Position numbers and translations under genes: made by a program
Shown: positions 25,691 to 34,183 of the stretch, piece by piece
How positions within the stretch are numbered: the stretch's first letter is position 1
How the letters are laid out: each line of letters starts with the position of its first letter
The notes under the pieces: model-generated
The model's input: only the letters and a program-made list of their open reading frames with translations
Databases searched by the model: none
What the model was told of the DNA's origin: nothing
Assembly: GCA_031269355.1 (NCBI GenBank)
Contig: JAISZG010000002.1
Location: 1 to 42,016 of the forward strand
Origin: Oscillospiraceae bacterium
Lineage (GTDB): Bacteria > Bacillota > Clostridia > Christensenellales > Aristaeellaceae
Direction of reading: 5' to 3'
DNA: 42,016 bases

Positions 25691-26824
25691 TTAATCAAGC
25701 GCCGTCGCTATATCTTCTGTTAATTCAAGCGTAACATGCGCCTTCATACCATCTCCCATCATACTATATTCTACCCATTTGTCAACAATAGGCTTATCCA
25801 GCCCCGCTTCCTCCCTCGCCAGCCTCAGCGCGGCGAGCGCCGCTTCCGCCTGAAGCGACGCTTCGTCGCGAACGCGCTCCTCAAACGTAACTTCCTCATA
25901 ACTTTCCAGCCGCGCCCACAACGGCAGCACGGCGCCGATGGGCAGCGTTCGCACGGAAACGTCCATTTTTTCAAACGCAGGCACCGAATCCGGCGACCAT
26001 TCCAGCCATGGCGTTACATATACCTTGCGCTCGGCAGCGTTTCCCGTAGGCACGGTAATCAATTCGTTTGCGGGGATTATCGCGTCTGCGGTGTACCATA
26101 CGCGCGCTATCACCTCGCCGCGCGCTTTTACCGCGTTTGTTTCGTTTTGCCAGGTGCGCTCCTCGCCCTTTATCAGCATCTGCCCTTTGCGAACCGCCTC
26201 GCCCTGCTTTACAGCGGCCGTACCCGCCGCTACGCGCACGGATTCTATTATGCCGTCGCGAGCCGCCACTATATCGCCCGGCGACGCGTCGCCGCCGCCG
26301 GCTACGCCTGGAGTGCCCACCACGCAGTACACCTTAAGCCGCACGCCGTCCTTTGAAACGCTAACCCACGACAGCCCGGTCAGCCGCCGCTCGAGCGCGA
26401 CCCGCAAATCCTCCACGTCTATCCACATGCCAAACCGCCCGATGCGCACATCCCGCTCCCGAAGCACGCCGCGCACCTCGCCGATATACGGGCCGGCATT
26501 ATATATTTGTATAGACCATATACAGTTGCATGTATACCACGCCAGCGCGAGAAATACGATAACCCCCGTTACCAGCGCCGCGCGCCGCCACGCGAACATA
26601 CGTATGCTAGGCCATCCGGTGATGCGGCGCACTGATATCATCCACCCCTGGCTGCTCGCGAAATCGCGGATGATAGGATAATCCGCGCTAGACACAGTAG
26701 CGCATATCGAGCGGACTCCCGGGCGCACTACCGACTCCAGCATTATGCCGTGCGCGACGCACTGATTTATCAGCCTTTCCAGCGACAATCCCTCTATAAT
26801 AAACCGTACGGAACCGGTGTGCAT
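25691..26824 (-). CDS. yqfD: Sporulation protein YqfD
   Basis: Membrane-anchored sporulation protein (377 residues) of the YqfD/SpoIV family, made in the mother cell in Bacillus. I start at ATG 26824 (MHTGSVRFII), which follows AAAGG ten bases upstream; a longer frame to 26890 would overlap yqfC. One strong transmembrane helix lies at about residues 78-102, the rest being predicted outside, including a phrase AARDGIIESVRVAAGTAAVKQG typical of the family. Gap to yqfC is 16 bases. Its presence is good evidence that the organism sporulates. Confidence 0.9.
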   Translation of the reverse strand: MHTGSVRFIIEGLSLERLINQCVAHGIMLESVVRPGVRSICATVSSADYPIIRDFASSQGWMISVRRITGWPSIRMFAWRRAALVTGVIVFLALAWYTCNCIWSIQIYNAGPYIGEVRGVLRERDVRIGRFGMWIDVEDLRVALERRLTGLSWVSVSKDGVRLKVYCVVGTPGVAGGGDASPGDIVAARDGIIESVRVAAGTAAVKQGEAVRKGQMLIKGEERTWQNETNAVKARGEVIARVWYTADAIIPANELITVPTGNAAERKVYVTPWLEWSPDSVPAFEKMDVSVRTLPIGAVLPLWARLESYEEVTFEERVRDEASLQAEAALAALRLAREEAGLDKPIVDKWVEYSMMGDGMKAHVTLELTEDIATALD

Positions 26825-26840
26825 GCGCTCGCCGCCTTTC

Positions 26841-27116
26841 TTACGTTCCGTAGCCGACGGATTGAATCGCGCCGCGAAGCAGCATATCATGCCGCCCCAT
26901 TTGAGCCAGCGACATCCCCTCGCCTTGTATCGTGAGCGTGCCTATCCCGGTGCGCAGGCGGATGCGCGTGGGCGTATATTCCAATACGCCCTTATGGTTC
27001 TCCAGCGAAAGGGATGTATTGCCATGCATAACCAGCCGCGGCAGCCCCAGCAGCACGTCTTCCGGCAGGCCGAATTGCTGCGCGTGGCGAATCGCGCGCC
27101 TTTTAAATTTCAACAT
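26841..27116 (-). CDS. yqfC: Sporulation protein YqfC (YabP family)
   Basis: Small YabP/YqfC-family protein (91 residues), a sporulation gene partner of yqfD. The start ATG 27116 (MLKFKRRAIR) has GGAGG seven bases upstream; a longer frame to 27164 has no ribosome-binding site. Recognisable family wording includes LPRLVMHGN and the repeating hydrophobic beta-strands toward the end (VLEYTPTRIRLRTGIGTLTI). A sigma-E-like promoter lies 60 bases upstream, consistent with mother-cell expression as in Bacillus. Confidence 0.88.
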   Translation of the reverse strand: MLKFKRRAIRHAQQFGLPEDVLLGLPRLVMHGNTSLSLENHKGVLEYTPTRIRLRTGIGTLTIQGEGMSLAQMGRHDMLLRGAIQSVGYGT

Positions 27117-27172
27117 ACGTATTCCTCCGGCGCAGTAGCCCGCCGCGCTCCGTGCGGCGAACATGCTCGTTA

Positions 27173-27201
27173 AAGATATGGCGGCGGGCGAAAAAGAATG
27201 C
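27173..27201 (-). promoter_or_regulatory. Sigma-E-like promoter of yqfC-yqfD
   Basis: GCATTCT (27201-27195), a 14-base spacer, and CATATCTT (27180-27173) resemble the sigma-E pattern KMATATT-N14-CATACAHT. A TTGACA lies just upstream (27213-27208), but no matching -10 sits at 16-18 bases. Sigma-E control of yqfC-yqfD is established in Bacillus; here it is inferred from sequence. Confidence 0.5.
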
Positions 27202-27220
27202 TTCCGCTTGTCAACACTAT

Positions 27221-27255
27221 AAAAAGGCTTGGGGAAATATATCTCCCCAAGCCTT
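27221..27255 (-). terminator. Intrinsic terminator of the peptide ABC operon
   Basis: Arms AAGGCTTGGGG and CCCCAAGCCTT (11 perfect pairs) around a loop of about ten bases. On the minus strand the stem is followed by TTTTATAG, on the plus strand by no T run. It lies about 40 bases after the stop of the binding protein gene. Confidence 0.85.
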
Positions 27256-27296
27256 GCCGCGCGCGATAACGCGATTGATACGCGTTACTTTAAATT

Positions 27297-28883
27297 TTAT
27301 TCCAGATCGTTAAAGTAGTAGTTCGCTACCGACGTAATCACCAGGCCTTCCAGATCGGTGCGGTACGCCGTATACTCCACGTCGGAATACACCGGAAGAA
27401 TCGATAGATCGTTCATCAGGTAATCCTCGGCGAGGCCAACCTTCTCCGCGCGCAGTTCCTCATCCGTCTCCGTAACCGCGTCGTCCACCAACGCCTGGAA
27501 TTCCGCAAGCTCGTCGCCGACAAGGTTGTCGGGATCGTAGTGCGCGTAATTCAGTATCAGGAACGGCTCGCCCCAGCTCAGCGATTGTATGCCCGAGTCA
27601 TAGTTGTCGCTAGTCATGTTTTCATAACGATAATTCCAGTCGAGCGTTTCGATCGCCATGTCGATGCCGATTTCCTTCAGCTCCAGCTGCATTTCCTGCG
27701 CGACGGTGACGCTCGATCCGGTGGAGCGCGCCATGAACGAGAACGAGAGATTCTCCCCGTCCTTATCCACATAGCCGTCTCCGTTCGTATCAACCCAGCC
27801 GGATTCCGCCAGCAGCGCCTTCGCCTGCTCGACATCATTGGTGAGGTTTTCCTTCAGCCAATCGTAATGGCGCTGATTGAAGCTGAGCATCGTCGGCGTG
27901 GCCATAGCGTATTCCGCTCTGATAAGGCCGTCGCACATGAACACCATCTCGTCGCGGTCGAGAGTCAGCGCGATCGCCTTGCGCACATTGTAATCATCCA
28001 AACCGCGGCTGTCCTTGTTGAATTCGATGAACTCGATATTGGGGTAAGTCGCGTCCAGAACGGTTATGCCGGGCGCGCCTTCCAGCTCGCGATACATTTC
28101 CATATCTATGCCGAACAGCAGATCAAGCTCGCCGTCCTTTATCATCTGGGTCAGCGTGAAGTTTTCCATCTCGGTGAATTTTACGGTGATGTAGTCCAGC
28201 TTCGCGGGGCCTTTGTTTTCAACCAGCGGGTTGAGCGTGGAATAATACGGGTTTGGTTTTAGCGTTACGTGCGAGCCGGGCACGTACTCGTCCAGATAAT
28301 ACATGCCATACGGCAGCGCGCCCCAAAGCAGCTCGTCGCGGGTCATCGACTCTATCTGCTCGGAGGGGATCAGCCCGATGAACGGCTGCACAAGGAAATA
28401 ATCGAGATCCGCGCGATATTCGCTGAGCGTGCACACCGCGTCGCGTCCGTCGATTTGAATATCGATGATGCTTGTATAAGCATATCCCCAATCGGAATCC
28501 GGCTCTCCGTCGCCGTCCAGGTCTTCCAGGCCATATTCTATGGACGCCTTAAAATCCTCGGGGCCAACGTCGGAGCCGTCCGCGAACTTCATGCCTTCAG
28601 GGAACGTAAGGCGCAGCGTCAGTCCGTCGTCGCTGTAGGAATACGCGGAGCAAATCATAGGCAGTATTTCCGTAGGATCGTCCGCGCCCTGCGTGAAGAA
28701 CGTATCCTGCGTTAAACCTTGCGAGGTATACCAGCCGCTTACGTGGAACAGGTCGGTGCCCTCCCACTCGTCGCCGTAAAGAGTAATAGTGCGCGCCTCT
28801 TCGGCGGAGGCGAACGTGGCGCCCGCGAACAGCGTCGCGGCAAGCATCAGGGACAGCAGCAGCGAGATAATTTTGCGATTCAT
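27297..28883 (-). CDS. Peptide-type ABC transporter substrate-binding protein
   Basis: Extracytoplasmic solute-binding protein (528 residues) of the OppA/DppA family (SBP_bac_5). The start ATG 28883 follows AGGAGG. The N-terminus is a classic signal peptide with cleavage after FASA and before EE; no lipobox Cys is present, which is unusual for a Gram-positive binding protein and would leave it unanchored. Family phrases: DGLTLRLTFPEGMKFADGS, the region around DDYNVRKAIALTLDRDEMV, and LLAESGWVDTNGDGYVDKDG near residue 345. It is the last gene of the operon, before a strong terminator. The substrate (peptides, nickel chelates or others) cannot be read from sequence. Confidence 0.9.
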   Translation of the reverse strand: MNRKIISLLLSLMLAATLFAGATFASAEEARTITLYGDEWEGTDLFHVSGWYTSQGLTQDTFFTQGADDPTEILPMICSAYSYSDDGLTLRLTFPEGMKFADGSDVGPEDFKASIEYGLEDLDGDGEPDSDWGYAYTSIIDIQIDGRDAVCTLSEYRADLDYFLVQPFIGLIPSEQIESMTRDELLWGALPYGMYYLDEYVPGSHVTLKPNPYYSTLNPLVENKGPAKLDYITVKFTEMENFTLTQMIKDGELDLLFGIDMEMYRELEGAPGITVLDATYPNIEFIEFNKDSRGLDDYNVRKAIALTLDRDEMVFMCDGLIRAEYAMATPTMLSFNQRHYDWLKENLTNDVEQAKALLAESGWVDTNGDGYVDKDGENLSFSFMARSTGSSVTVAQEMQLELKEIGIDMAIETLDWNYRYENMTSDNYDSGIQSLSWGEPFLILNYAHYDPDNLVGDELAEFQALVDDAVTETDEELRAEKVGLAEDYLMNDLSILPVYSDVEYTAYRTDLEGLVITSVANYYFNDLE

Positions 28884-28914
28884 TGTGTTCCTCCTTATTG
28901 GATGGTCGGTCGGG

Positions 28915-29901
28915 TCAGTCGGCGGGGTAGAAGCATGCGGCGATGTGATCCGGAGATATGGCGGCGTCCGGCGGCGTCTCGCGCCGACACTGATCCCGCG
29001 CGCGCGGGCAGCGGGGGTGATACCGGCATCCTTCCGGCAGCTCGATCAAGCTGCCGGGGTCGCCCGTCATCAGCGGTTTCTCGCGCGCCCGCTCCTTTGG
29101 ATTCATCACGGGAAGCGCGGCGAGCAGGCCTTGCGTATATGGATGGCGCGGATTTCGCAGTATTTCGTCGGTTGGCCCAAATTCCATCAAACGACCCAAA
29201 TACATTACCGCCATCCTGTCCGACACGTAGCGGATAACGTTCAGATCGTGCGTTATAACGAGATATGTCAGCGACAGCGCCTCCTGAATATCAAGCAGCA
29301 GATTGAGTATCTGCGCCTGAACGGATATATCAAGCGCGCTGGTCGGTTCGTCCAGTATCATTATCTTTGGATTGAGCGCGAGCGCGCGGGCTATGGCTAT
29401 GCGCTGGCATTGGCCGCCGGAAAGCTGATGCGGAAAACTGTGCAGATATCGATCGTCCATGCGGATGCTCTCCATCACCTCGCGAGCGCGTTCCTTCGCC
29501 TTCGCCCTGGACGCGCCGTGCAGCCTCAGCGGGCGCATTATGGAGCCAAGCGCCGTTTGGCGCGGGTTCAGGTTTCCCGATGGATCCTGAAACACGACGG
29601 CGACTTCCCGGTGAAGCCGCTTGCGATCGTTCGCGCTGGCTTTCGCCACGTCGATTCCATCCACATAAACGGTTGATTCGCTGGGCGGCGTAAGGCCGAG
29701 AATCACGCGCGCAAGCGTGGTTTTGCCGCTGCCGGATTCGCCTACAAGCCCCACTATCTCGCCCCGGTTGATAGTCATCGATACCGAATCCACCGCGCGT
29801 ATAATAAGCTTATTTGATGAGAACAAATTGTTTGACAACCGGAAATGCTTTGACAGCCCGTCCATTTGGATTACCGGTTCGCCTACGGCCGCCGTCGCCA
29901 T
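28915..29901 (-). CDS. Peptide-type ABC transporter ATPase, DppF/OppF subfamily
   Basis: Second ATPase (328 residues) of the importer. I start at ATG 29901, with GGGAGG six bases upstream; this is one base after the stop of the partner ATPase. Motifs: Walker A GESGSGKTT (54-62), signature LSGGQCQR, Walker B MILDEPTSALD, and the C-terminal oligopeptide domain GCRYHPRCPRARDQC, whose four cysteines probably bind an iron-sulfur cluster, as in related proteins. Together with the DppD-type partner it forms a heterodimer. Confidence 0.92.
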   Translation of the reverse strand: MATAAVGEPVIQMDGLSKHFRLSNNLFSSNKLIIRAVDSVSMTINRGEIVGLVGESGSGKTTLARVILGLTPPSESTVYVDGIDVAKASANDRKRLHREVAVVFQDPSGNLNPRQTALGSIMRPLRLHGASRAKAKERAREVMESIRMDDRYLHSFPHQLSGGQCQRIAIARALALNPKIMILDEPTSALDISVQAQILNLLLDIQEALSLTYLVITHDLNVIRYVSDRMAVMYLGRLMEFGPTDEILRNPRHPYTQGLLAALPVMNPKERAREKPLMTGDPGSLIELPEGCRYHPRCPRARDQCRRETPPDAAISPDHIAACFYPAD

Positions 29902-29902
29902 A

Positions 29903-30886
29903 TCACGCCTCCCCCGTCCGCTCAAGATGGCAGCGGTATCTATGTCCATCGTTTACGGTTTTATATTCGGGCGCGAGAACCGCGCATACATCCATCGCGC
30001 CGGGGCATCGGTTTCTGAATCGGCAGCCGCGCGGTCGATCCGTAAATCGCGGCACCGCGCCTTCGATTGTCTCCAGGCGTCCGGCCTTCTTCGACGATCT
30101 GGGGAGCGCGCGCATAAGAAGGCGCGTATATGGATGCGCCGGTCTGTCGAACACGTCCTCCGCTCCGCCTTCCTCTACAAGCTCGCCCGCGTACATTACG
30201 CCTATTCGATCGGCCGTCTCCGCGACTACTCCAAAGTTATGGGTTATAAGAAGAACGCTCGCGCCGCGCGATTCCTTTTGATCCAGCAGTATGCTCAGTA
30301 TCTGCGCTTCGATGCTAACGTCAAGCGCGGTGGTCGGTTCATCCGCTATCAGCAGATCAGGCTCTCGCGAAAGCATCATGGCGATCATAACGCGTTGGCG
30401 CATTCCTCCCGAAAGCTCGTGCGGAAAACTGCGCGAACGCTTTTCCGCGTCGGGCATGCGAACGTCGCGCAGAAGCCGCACCGCGCGATCCCGCGCGTCC
30501 AGCCTGGATACGCCGTCCAGCGCTATCGCCTCTGAAATCTGCCTGCCCGCGGTATATACCGGGTTGAGGGAATCCAGCGGATTTTGGAATATCATGCCTA
30601 TGCGCCGCCCGCGCACCTTCTCCATTTTTGATGCAGACAGCTTCGTCAGATCGTCGCCTTCAAAATAGATTCCGCCGTCGACGCGCTCGGAGCCTGGAAG
30701 CAGGCGCGTAACCGCGTATGCGACTGTGCTTTTGCCGCAGCCGGATTCGCCCACAAGCGCGTATATTTCGCCCTTGAACAATGTGAGCGATAGCTCGCTA
30801 ACGGCGGACAGCCAGCCGCCGCGCACGGGATAATCCACGCTCAGCTTATCCAGGCGAAGCAGCTCCTCGCGGGCGGTTGATTCCAT
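29903..30886 (-). CDS. Peptide-type ABC transporter ATPase, DppD/OppD subfamily
   Basis: First ATPase (327 residues). The start ATG 30886 follows AAAAGGAG six bases upstream; a much longer frame upstream overlaps the permease and is not coding. Motifs: Walker A GESGCGKST (46-54), FQNPLDSLNP Q-loop, signature LSGGMRQR, Walker B LLIADEPTTALD, and C-terminal GCRFRNRCPGAMDVC with the oligopeptide-family cysteines. The gap to the permease is 17 bases. Confidence 0.92.
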   Translation of the reverse strand: MESTAREELLRLDKLSVDYPVRGGWLSAVSELSLTLFKGEIYALVGESGCGKSTVAYAVTRLLPGSERVDGGIYFEGDDLTKLSASKMEKVRGRRIGMIFQNPLDSLNPVYTAGRQISEAIALDGVSRLDARDRAVRLLRDVRMPDAEKRSRSFPHELSGGMRQRVMIAMMLSREPDLLIADEPTTALDVSIEAQILSILLDQKESRGASVLLITHNFGVVAETADRIGVMYAGELVEEGGAEDVFDRPAHPYTRLLMRALPRSSKKAGRLETIEGAVPRFTDRPRGCRFRNRCPGAMDVCAVLAPEYKTVNDGHRYRCHLERTGEA

Positions 30887-30903
30887 AATATCTCCTTTTA
30901 CGC

Positions 30904-31746
30904 CTAGCCTATATTGGGATCGAGCAGATCGCGAAGCCCTTCGCCCAGAAGGTTCACGCCCACGACCGTATACACAAGCGCAAGCCCCGGAAATACTCCC
31001 AGCCACACGCAACGCGTGACATATGTCATACCCTGCGAAATCGCAAGCCCCCAATCGGGGGAAGGCGGCTGCGAGCCTAGCCCAAGGAAGCTGAGCGTCG
31101 CGGTGGATAATATGGTTCCGGGAAGATTCATGGATATAAGCACTATCAACGCAGGCACCATGTTCGGCAATATATAGCGCAGCATAATTATAGGACGCCG
31201 CTCCCCGAACGCAACCGCCGTTTCGATGAACGGCATATTCTTCAGCGACATCGTCTTCGCGCGTACTACGCGAGCGTAGCCCGCCCAGTTGACCAGCGAT
31301 ATCGCGATTATCGAATTCATAAGGCTTTTCCCAAGCACCGTCACGACGGCCAGCGCGAGCACCGTTCCGGGCACGCACCAGGTTACGTCCGTTAGATACA
31401 TCAATATTCTATCGATAGCCCCGCCGTAAAACCCGCACAACAGCCCTACCGTTACGCCGAGCAGCACCTGTATTAGCGTTCCGACTATGGCGACCTGCAG
31501 CGTGATGCGCGCGCCGTATACCACGCGGCTGAACTGATCGCGGCCAAAATCGTCCGTGCCAAACCAGTATGTCGAATTCGGCGCGGTAAACCGATCCGCC
31601 TTATGCGGCTCGTCATAATTGAACGGCGCTATCGACGGCGCGAACACCGCCGTCAGTACGATGCTAAGCAATATTATAAAGCCTATCATAAAGTTTACAT
31701 TCTTTAACGAACGGGATAAAAACAAACCTGCCGGAGTGTCTGACAT
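30904..31746 (-). CDS. Peptide-type ABC transporter permease, DppC subfamily
   Basis: Second membrane subunit (280 residues) with an N-terminal hydrophobic segment (FMIGFIILLSIVLTAVFAP), the FGTDDFGRDQFSRVVYGAR phrase typical of DppC/OppC, and the EAA-type loop GERRPIIMLRYILPN that docks on the ATPases. ATG 31746 follows AAAGGA seven bases upstream. It is 43 bases after the DppB-type permease. Confidence 0.92.
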   Translation of the reverse strand: MSDTPAGLFLSRSLKNVNFMIGFIILLSIVLTAVFAPSIAPFNYDEPHKADRFTAPNSTYWFGTDDFGRDQFSRVVYGARITLQVAIVGTLIQVLLGVTVGLLCGFYGGAIDRILMYLTDVTWCVPGTVLALAVVTVLGKSLMNSIIAISLVNWAGYARVVRAKTMSLKNMPFIETAVAFGERRPIIMLRYILPNMVPALIVLISMNLPGTILSTATLSFLGLGSQPPSPDWGLAISQGMTYVTRCVWLGVFPGLALVYTVVGVNLLGEGLRDLLDPNIG

Positions 31747-31789
31747 GCGTCATTCCTTTCCGCCATCGATCTATTCGACCGATGGAATT

Positions 31790-32731
31790 TTATTGCGCGC
31801 CTTCGGTTTGCGCGATGCGAATGCGCGGATCAAGCAGCCCTATTAAAATATCTCCCAATATATTGAACGCGACGGTAAGCGTGGTTATTATAAGCACGCA
31901 CGCCTGCACGACGGAATAATCCTGCATCACTATGCTGTTTATAAGAAGATGACCCATTCCGGGAATGCCGAACATTCTCTCCGTGATTACCGCGCCGGAG
32001 ATAAGCCATGGTATCGACATGCACATGAGCACCGTTATAAGTATCAGCGCGTTTCGAAGCACATGCCCAACCACTACCGCGCGGTGAGGCAGCCCCTTCG
32101 CGTACGCAGTAACCACGTACTTCTGGCGCATTGCGTCGATCGTTTCGCTTCTCGTCAGCCGGATCGTCCCGGATACTCCTCCCAGCACTCCGCTGGCGAC
32201 GGGCAGCACCCAGTTGCGCGCCTGTTCGTATCCGGATATGGGCAGCCACTTAAGCTTTACGGAGAAAATAATAATTAATATTACACATAACCAAAAGTTT
32301 GGCACGGCGGTCATAACAAGTGAAATATTGGTTATTATTCTATCTATCCATGAATCTTTTTTATATGCGCATATCAAGCCGAGCGGAACCGCTATTATGA
32401 GTTCGAAAAGAAACATCAGTCCGCATAGTTTAAGGCTTATCGGTATCCGGCGGCTCAGCTGATCGTTTACGGGCTGCTTTGTTCGAATTGCGATTCCAAA
32501 GTCTCCGTGGAGAAGTATCTTCCCAGCCCAGTCCACATATTGGGTGATCAGCGGGCGATCCAGCCCGTACTCCTTGCGAAGCGCGTCGCGGCGATCCTGG
32601 CTTACGCGGCGGTCTACCATCAGGTCGATCGGATCGCCGGGCATCATATGCATCATCGAAAACACAAGTATTGATACGGAAAAAATGAGCAGCGCGCCCA
32701 TGCTCAACCGCTTGAGGTAATATGTCCGCAT
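31790..32731 (-). CDS. Peptide-type ABC transporter permease, DppB subfamily
   Basis: First membrane subunit (313 residues). I start at ATG 32731 (MRTYYLKRLSMG) because GGAGGAGG lies just upstream; the frame to 32809 would run through the promoter region. It shows the DppB opening (FSMMHMMPGDPIDLM), six hydrophobic segments and the EAA-type loop region AYAKGLPHRAVVVGHVLRNA. It is first in the operon, about 60 bases after the predicted transcript start. Confidence 0.92.
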   Translation of the reverse strand: MRTYYLKRLSMGALLIFSVSILVFSMMHMMPGDPIDLMVDRRVSQDRRDALRKEYGLDRPLITQYVDWAGKILLHGDFGIAIRTKQPVNDQLSRRIPISLKLCGLMFLFELIIAVPLGLICAYKKDSWIDRIITNISLVMTAVPNFWLCVILIIIFSVKLKWLPISGYEQARNWVLPVASGVLGGVSGTIRLTRSETIDAMRQKYVVTAYAKGLPHRAVVVGHVLRNALILITVLMCMSIPWLISGAVITERMFGIPGMGHLLINSIVMQDYSVVQACVLIITTLTVAFNILGDILIGLLDPRIRIAQTEGAQ

Positions 32732-32797
32732 GCGCGCCCTCCTCCAATTCAGCGCGCCGCCGTAATAAAGGCGCGCGACAAATGAATCTTTCTGTAA

Positions 32798-32826
32798 ATT
32801 ATATTGCATTTTTCGCCATCCGTCAA
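32798..32826 (-). promoter_or_regulatory. Strong sigma-A promoter of the peptide ABC operon
   Basis: TTGACG (32826-32821), a 17-base spacer, and a perfect TATAAT (32803-32798) on the minus strand. The start is predicted near 32791. No clear operator or riboswitch is seen in the short leader. Confidence 0.85.
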
Positions 32827-32927
32827 CACGCCGCGATTAAATAAGCGCATCTTCTCGCAGGAAAATAAAACCTCAAACTGCAATTCAAAAAGATAATGAT
32901 AGTATAATAAGCAGAGTGCGGCAAATA

Positions 32928-33584
32928 TCACGTATTTTTCAGACAAAGATTTGAGATATTGTTCACCGCTTCCGTCAAACTGTCCGCAATGTGGCAGCCG
33001 CATTTTTCAAGGCGCTCGCGGCTGTGATGTCCGTTTCGCACCAGCACGCACCCGCAGCCCAGCGCGCATGCAACTTCATAATCATGCGTAGTGTCGCCAA
33101 CCAGAACGGTGGTTTTATTATCGATTCCGCAATCGCGCATCCAGCGAAGCGCGGCTTCCTTCTTGCCATGCGCGTAGGCGTCGTCCTGTCCTATTATATA
33201 ATCAAAATAATTCTCTATTCGAAACGGCCTAATTTGATCCAGCAGCAACCCGGAATGCGAAGCGGATATTATCACCTGGCGGAATCCCATCGCGTTTAAC
33301 GATTCGAGCGCGGCGCGCGCGTCCGGGAACAAGCCGCAGGCGCGGGAACGCTCGGTATATCTATTTATATAAATATCGGCTATCGCTTGATATGATTCCG
33401 TTTCAAACGACAGACCCGCCCGCCTGTAATAATCGATTACGGGAAACCCAAATATTTCCTGATATCGCGATTTATCCAGCAGCGGCTCGATACCGCGCTC
33501 GCGCAGCAGCGAGTTCTCAACCTCCACGCATATGTCCGCGTCGTCGAGCAGCGTGCCGTTCCAATCCCAAATTATCGTGTTCAA
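32928..33584 (-). CDS. HAD-superfamily phosphatase, phosphoglycolate-phosphatase-like
   Basis: Haloacid dehalogenase-type hydrolase (218 residues from TTG 33584). Motif I DWNGTLLDD (7-15), a helical cap, motif II IISAS, the Lys in HGKKEAALRW and the motif IV region VGDTTHD are all present. The start is uncertain: TTG 33584 has no good ribosome-binding site. The frame continues 24 codons upstream into the neighbouring MITE, where ATG 33641 would add a MITE-coded MDKKTVHSDREIFRTR. The insertion may have replaced the native upstream region. It is not obviously in an operon. Substrate unknown; the gph-like subfamily acts on small phosphate esters or pyrophosphate. Confidence 0.85.
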   Translation of the reverse strand: MNTIIWDWNGTLLDDADICVEVENSLLRERGIEPLLDKSRYQEIFGFPVIDYYRRAGLSFETESYQAIADIYINRYTERSRACGLFPDARAALESLNAMGFRQVIISASHSGLLLDQIRPFRIENYFDYIIGQDDAYAHGKKEAALRWMRDCGIDNKTTVLVGDTTHDYEVACALGCGCVLVRNGHHSRERLEKCGCHIADSLTEAVNNISNLCLKNT

Positions 33585-33591
33585 TTTATTT

Positions 33592-33751
33592 GGGCGTGTT
33601 CGAAAAATCTCTCGGTCTGAATGCACTGTCTTTTTATCCATCGCGGCGTCGCTCATTCGGTCGACGTAGCTCCACTACGCCTCCCTCATGGCTCCTTGCG
33701 CTGAATAAAAATCCAGCACATTCAGCCTCGAGATATTTTTCAAACACGCCC
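33592..33751. mobile_element. 160-bp foldback MITE
   Basis: The ends are inverted repeats of about 20 bases: GGGCGTGTTCGAAAAAT at the left (33592) and, in reverse complement at the right (33730-33751), GGGCGTGTTTGAAAAATA. The interior also folds on itself: CTGAATGCACTG pairs imperfectly with CAGCACATTCAG, and the centre holds CGTAG...CTACG. So the whole element is one long imperfect hairpin. A second copy (41903 onward) is identical over the first 61 bases. No transposase is coded. I see no unequivocal target duplication; TTA/TAA flanks on one side of each copy hint at a TNA target. Confidence 0.85.
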
Positions 33752-33824
33752 TAATTTCAACTGCTATATATCTATATTAATTTATCCTGAATATCTGTCG
33801 CCTTGCCGCGTCGGCAGCGTATAG

Positions 33825-33991
33825 AGTAGACGGCATATCGCCGAGCCAAATCAAGGCGAAGCTTAATGAAAACGAGATAACCGCGATTCCCAAAGCTGGT
33901 TAAGGTATTATCCGATGTCGTTCAAGAGCGGCTCAAAAAGACATATCCGCATAAGCCATTGCTGCCGTTCCTCGTTCCGCTTCCAGCTTGA
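33825..33991 (+). pseudogene. Possible remnant of a frameshifted coding region
   Basis: In one frame the DNA reads VDGISPSQIKAKLNENEITA and soon stops. In another, overlapping frame it continues KLVKVLSDVVQERLKK and ends LPFLVPLPA before TGA (33989-33991). Both have protein-like composition but no start or ribosome-binding site, and I do not recognise a family. A chance effect cannot be excluded. Confidence 0.25.
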
Positions 33992-34151
33992 TATCAGCGT
34001 ATGAAAGCCGTGCGGCCTGGCGTGGGAGCATCGGAATGTGCACCCCCCGCCGCATCGCGTCAGCAACGCGTCGCCCCGAAGTCCGCCTTCTCACGCTTGC
34101 ATCCAACCTCAATTCATGCGATAATTAACATAGTTCCCCGCTTGCGCGGGG

Positions 34152-34157
34152 TATAAT
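34152..34157 (+). promoter_or_regulatory. Possible -10 box for ecfA2-ecfT-truA
   Basis: A perfect TATAAT directly follows a six-base-pair hairpin (34136-34151). The best -35-like hexamer (TTAACA, 34125-34130) is 21 bases away, too far unless the hairpin extrudes. The predicted start is about 34164, 20 bases before the ATG. Confidence 0.35.
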
Positions 34158-34183
34158 ATATATATACATAGTTAGGATTCATA

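Larger units (their letters stand above)
33752..34183. other. Gene-poor stretch upstream of ecfA2
   Basis: About 430 bases without an intact gene. Two short stretches in different plus-strand frames read like protein (about 33825-33902 and 33884-33991) and may be remains of a frameshifted gene. At 34135-34151 a CCCCGC/GCGGGG hairpin directly precedes TATAAT (34152-34157). This could be the -10 of the ecfA2 gene, though no -35 sits at normal distance. ecfA1, which usually precedes ecfA2, is not recognisable here. Confidence 0.4.

Noticed and set aside
29903-31378. 491-residue version of the DppD-type ATPase
   Set aside because: The N-terminal 164 residues are an out-of-frame overlap with the permease gene; ATG 30886 with AAAAGGAG is the true start.
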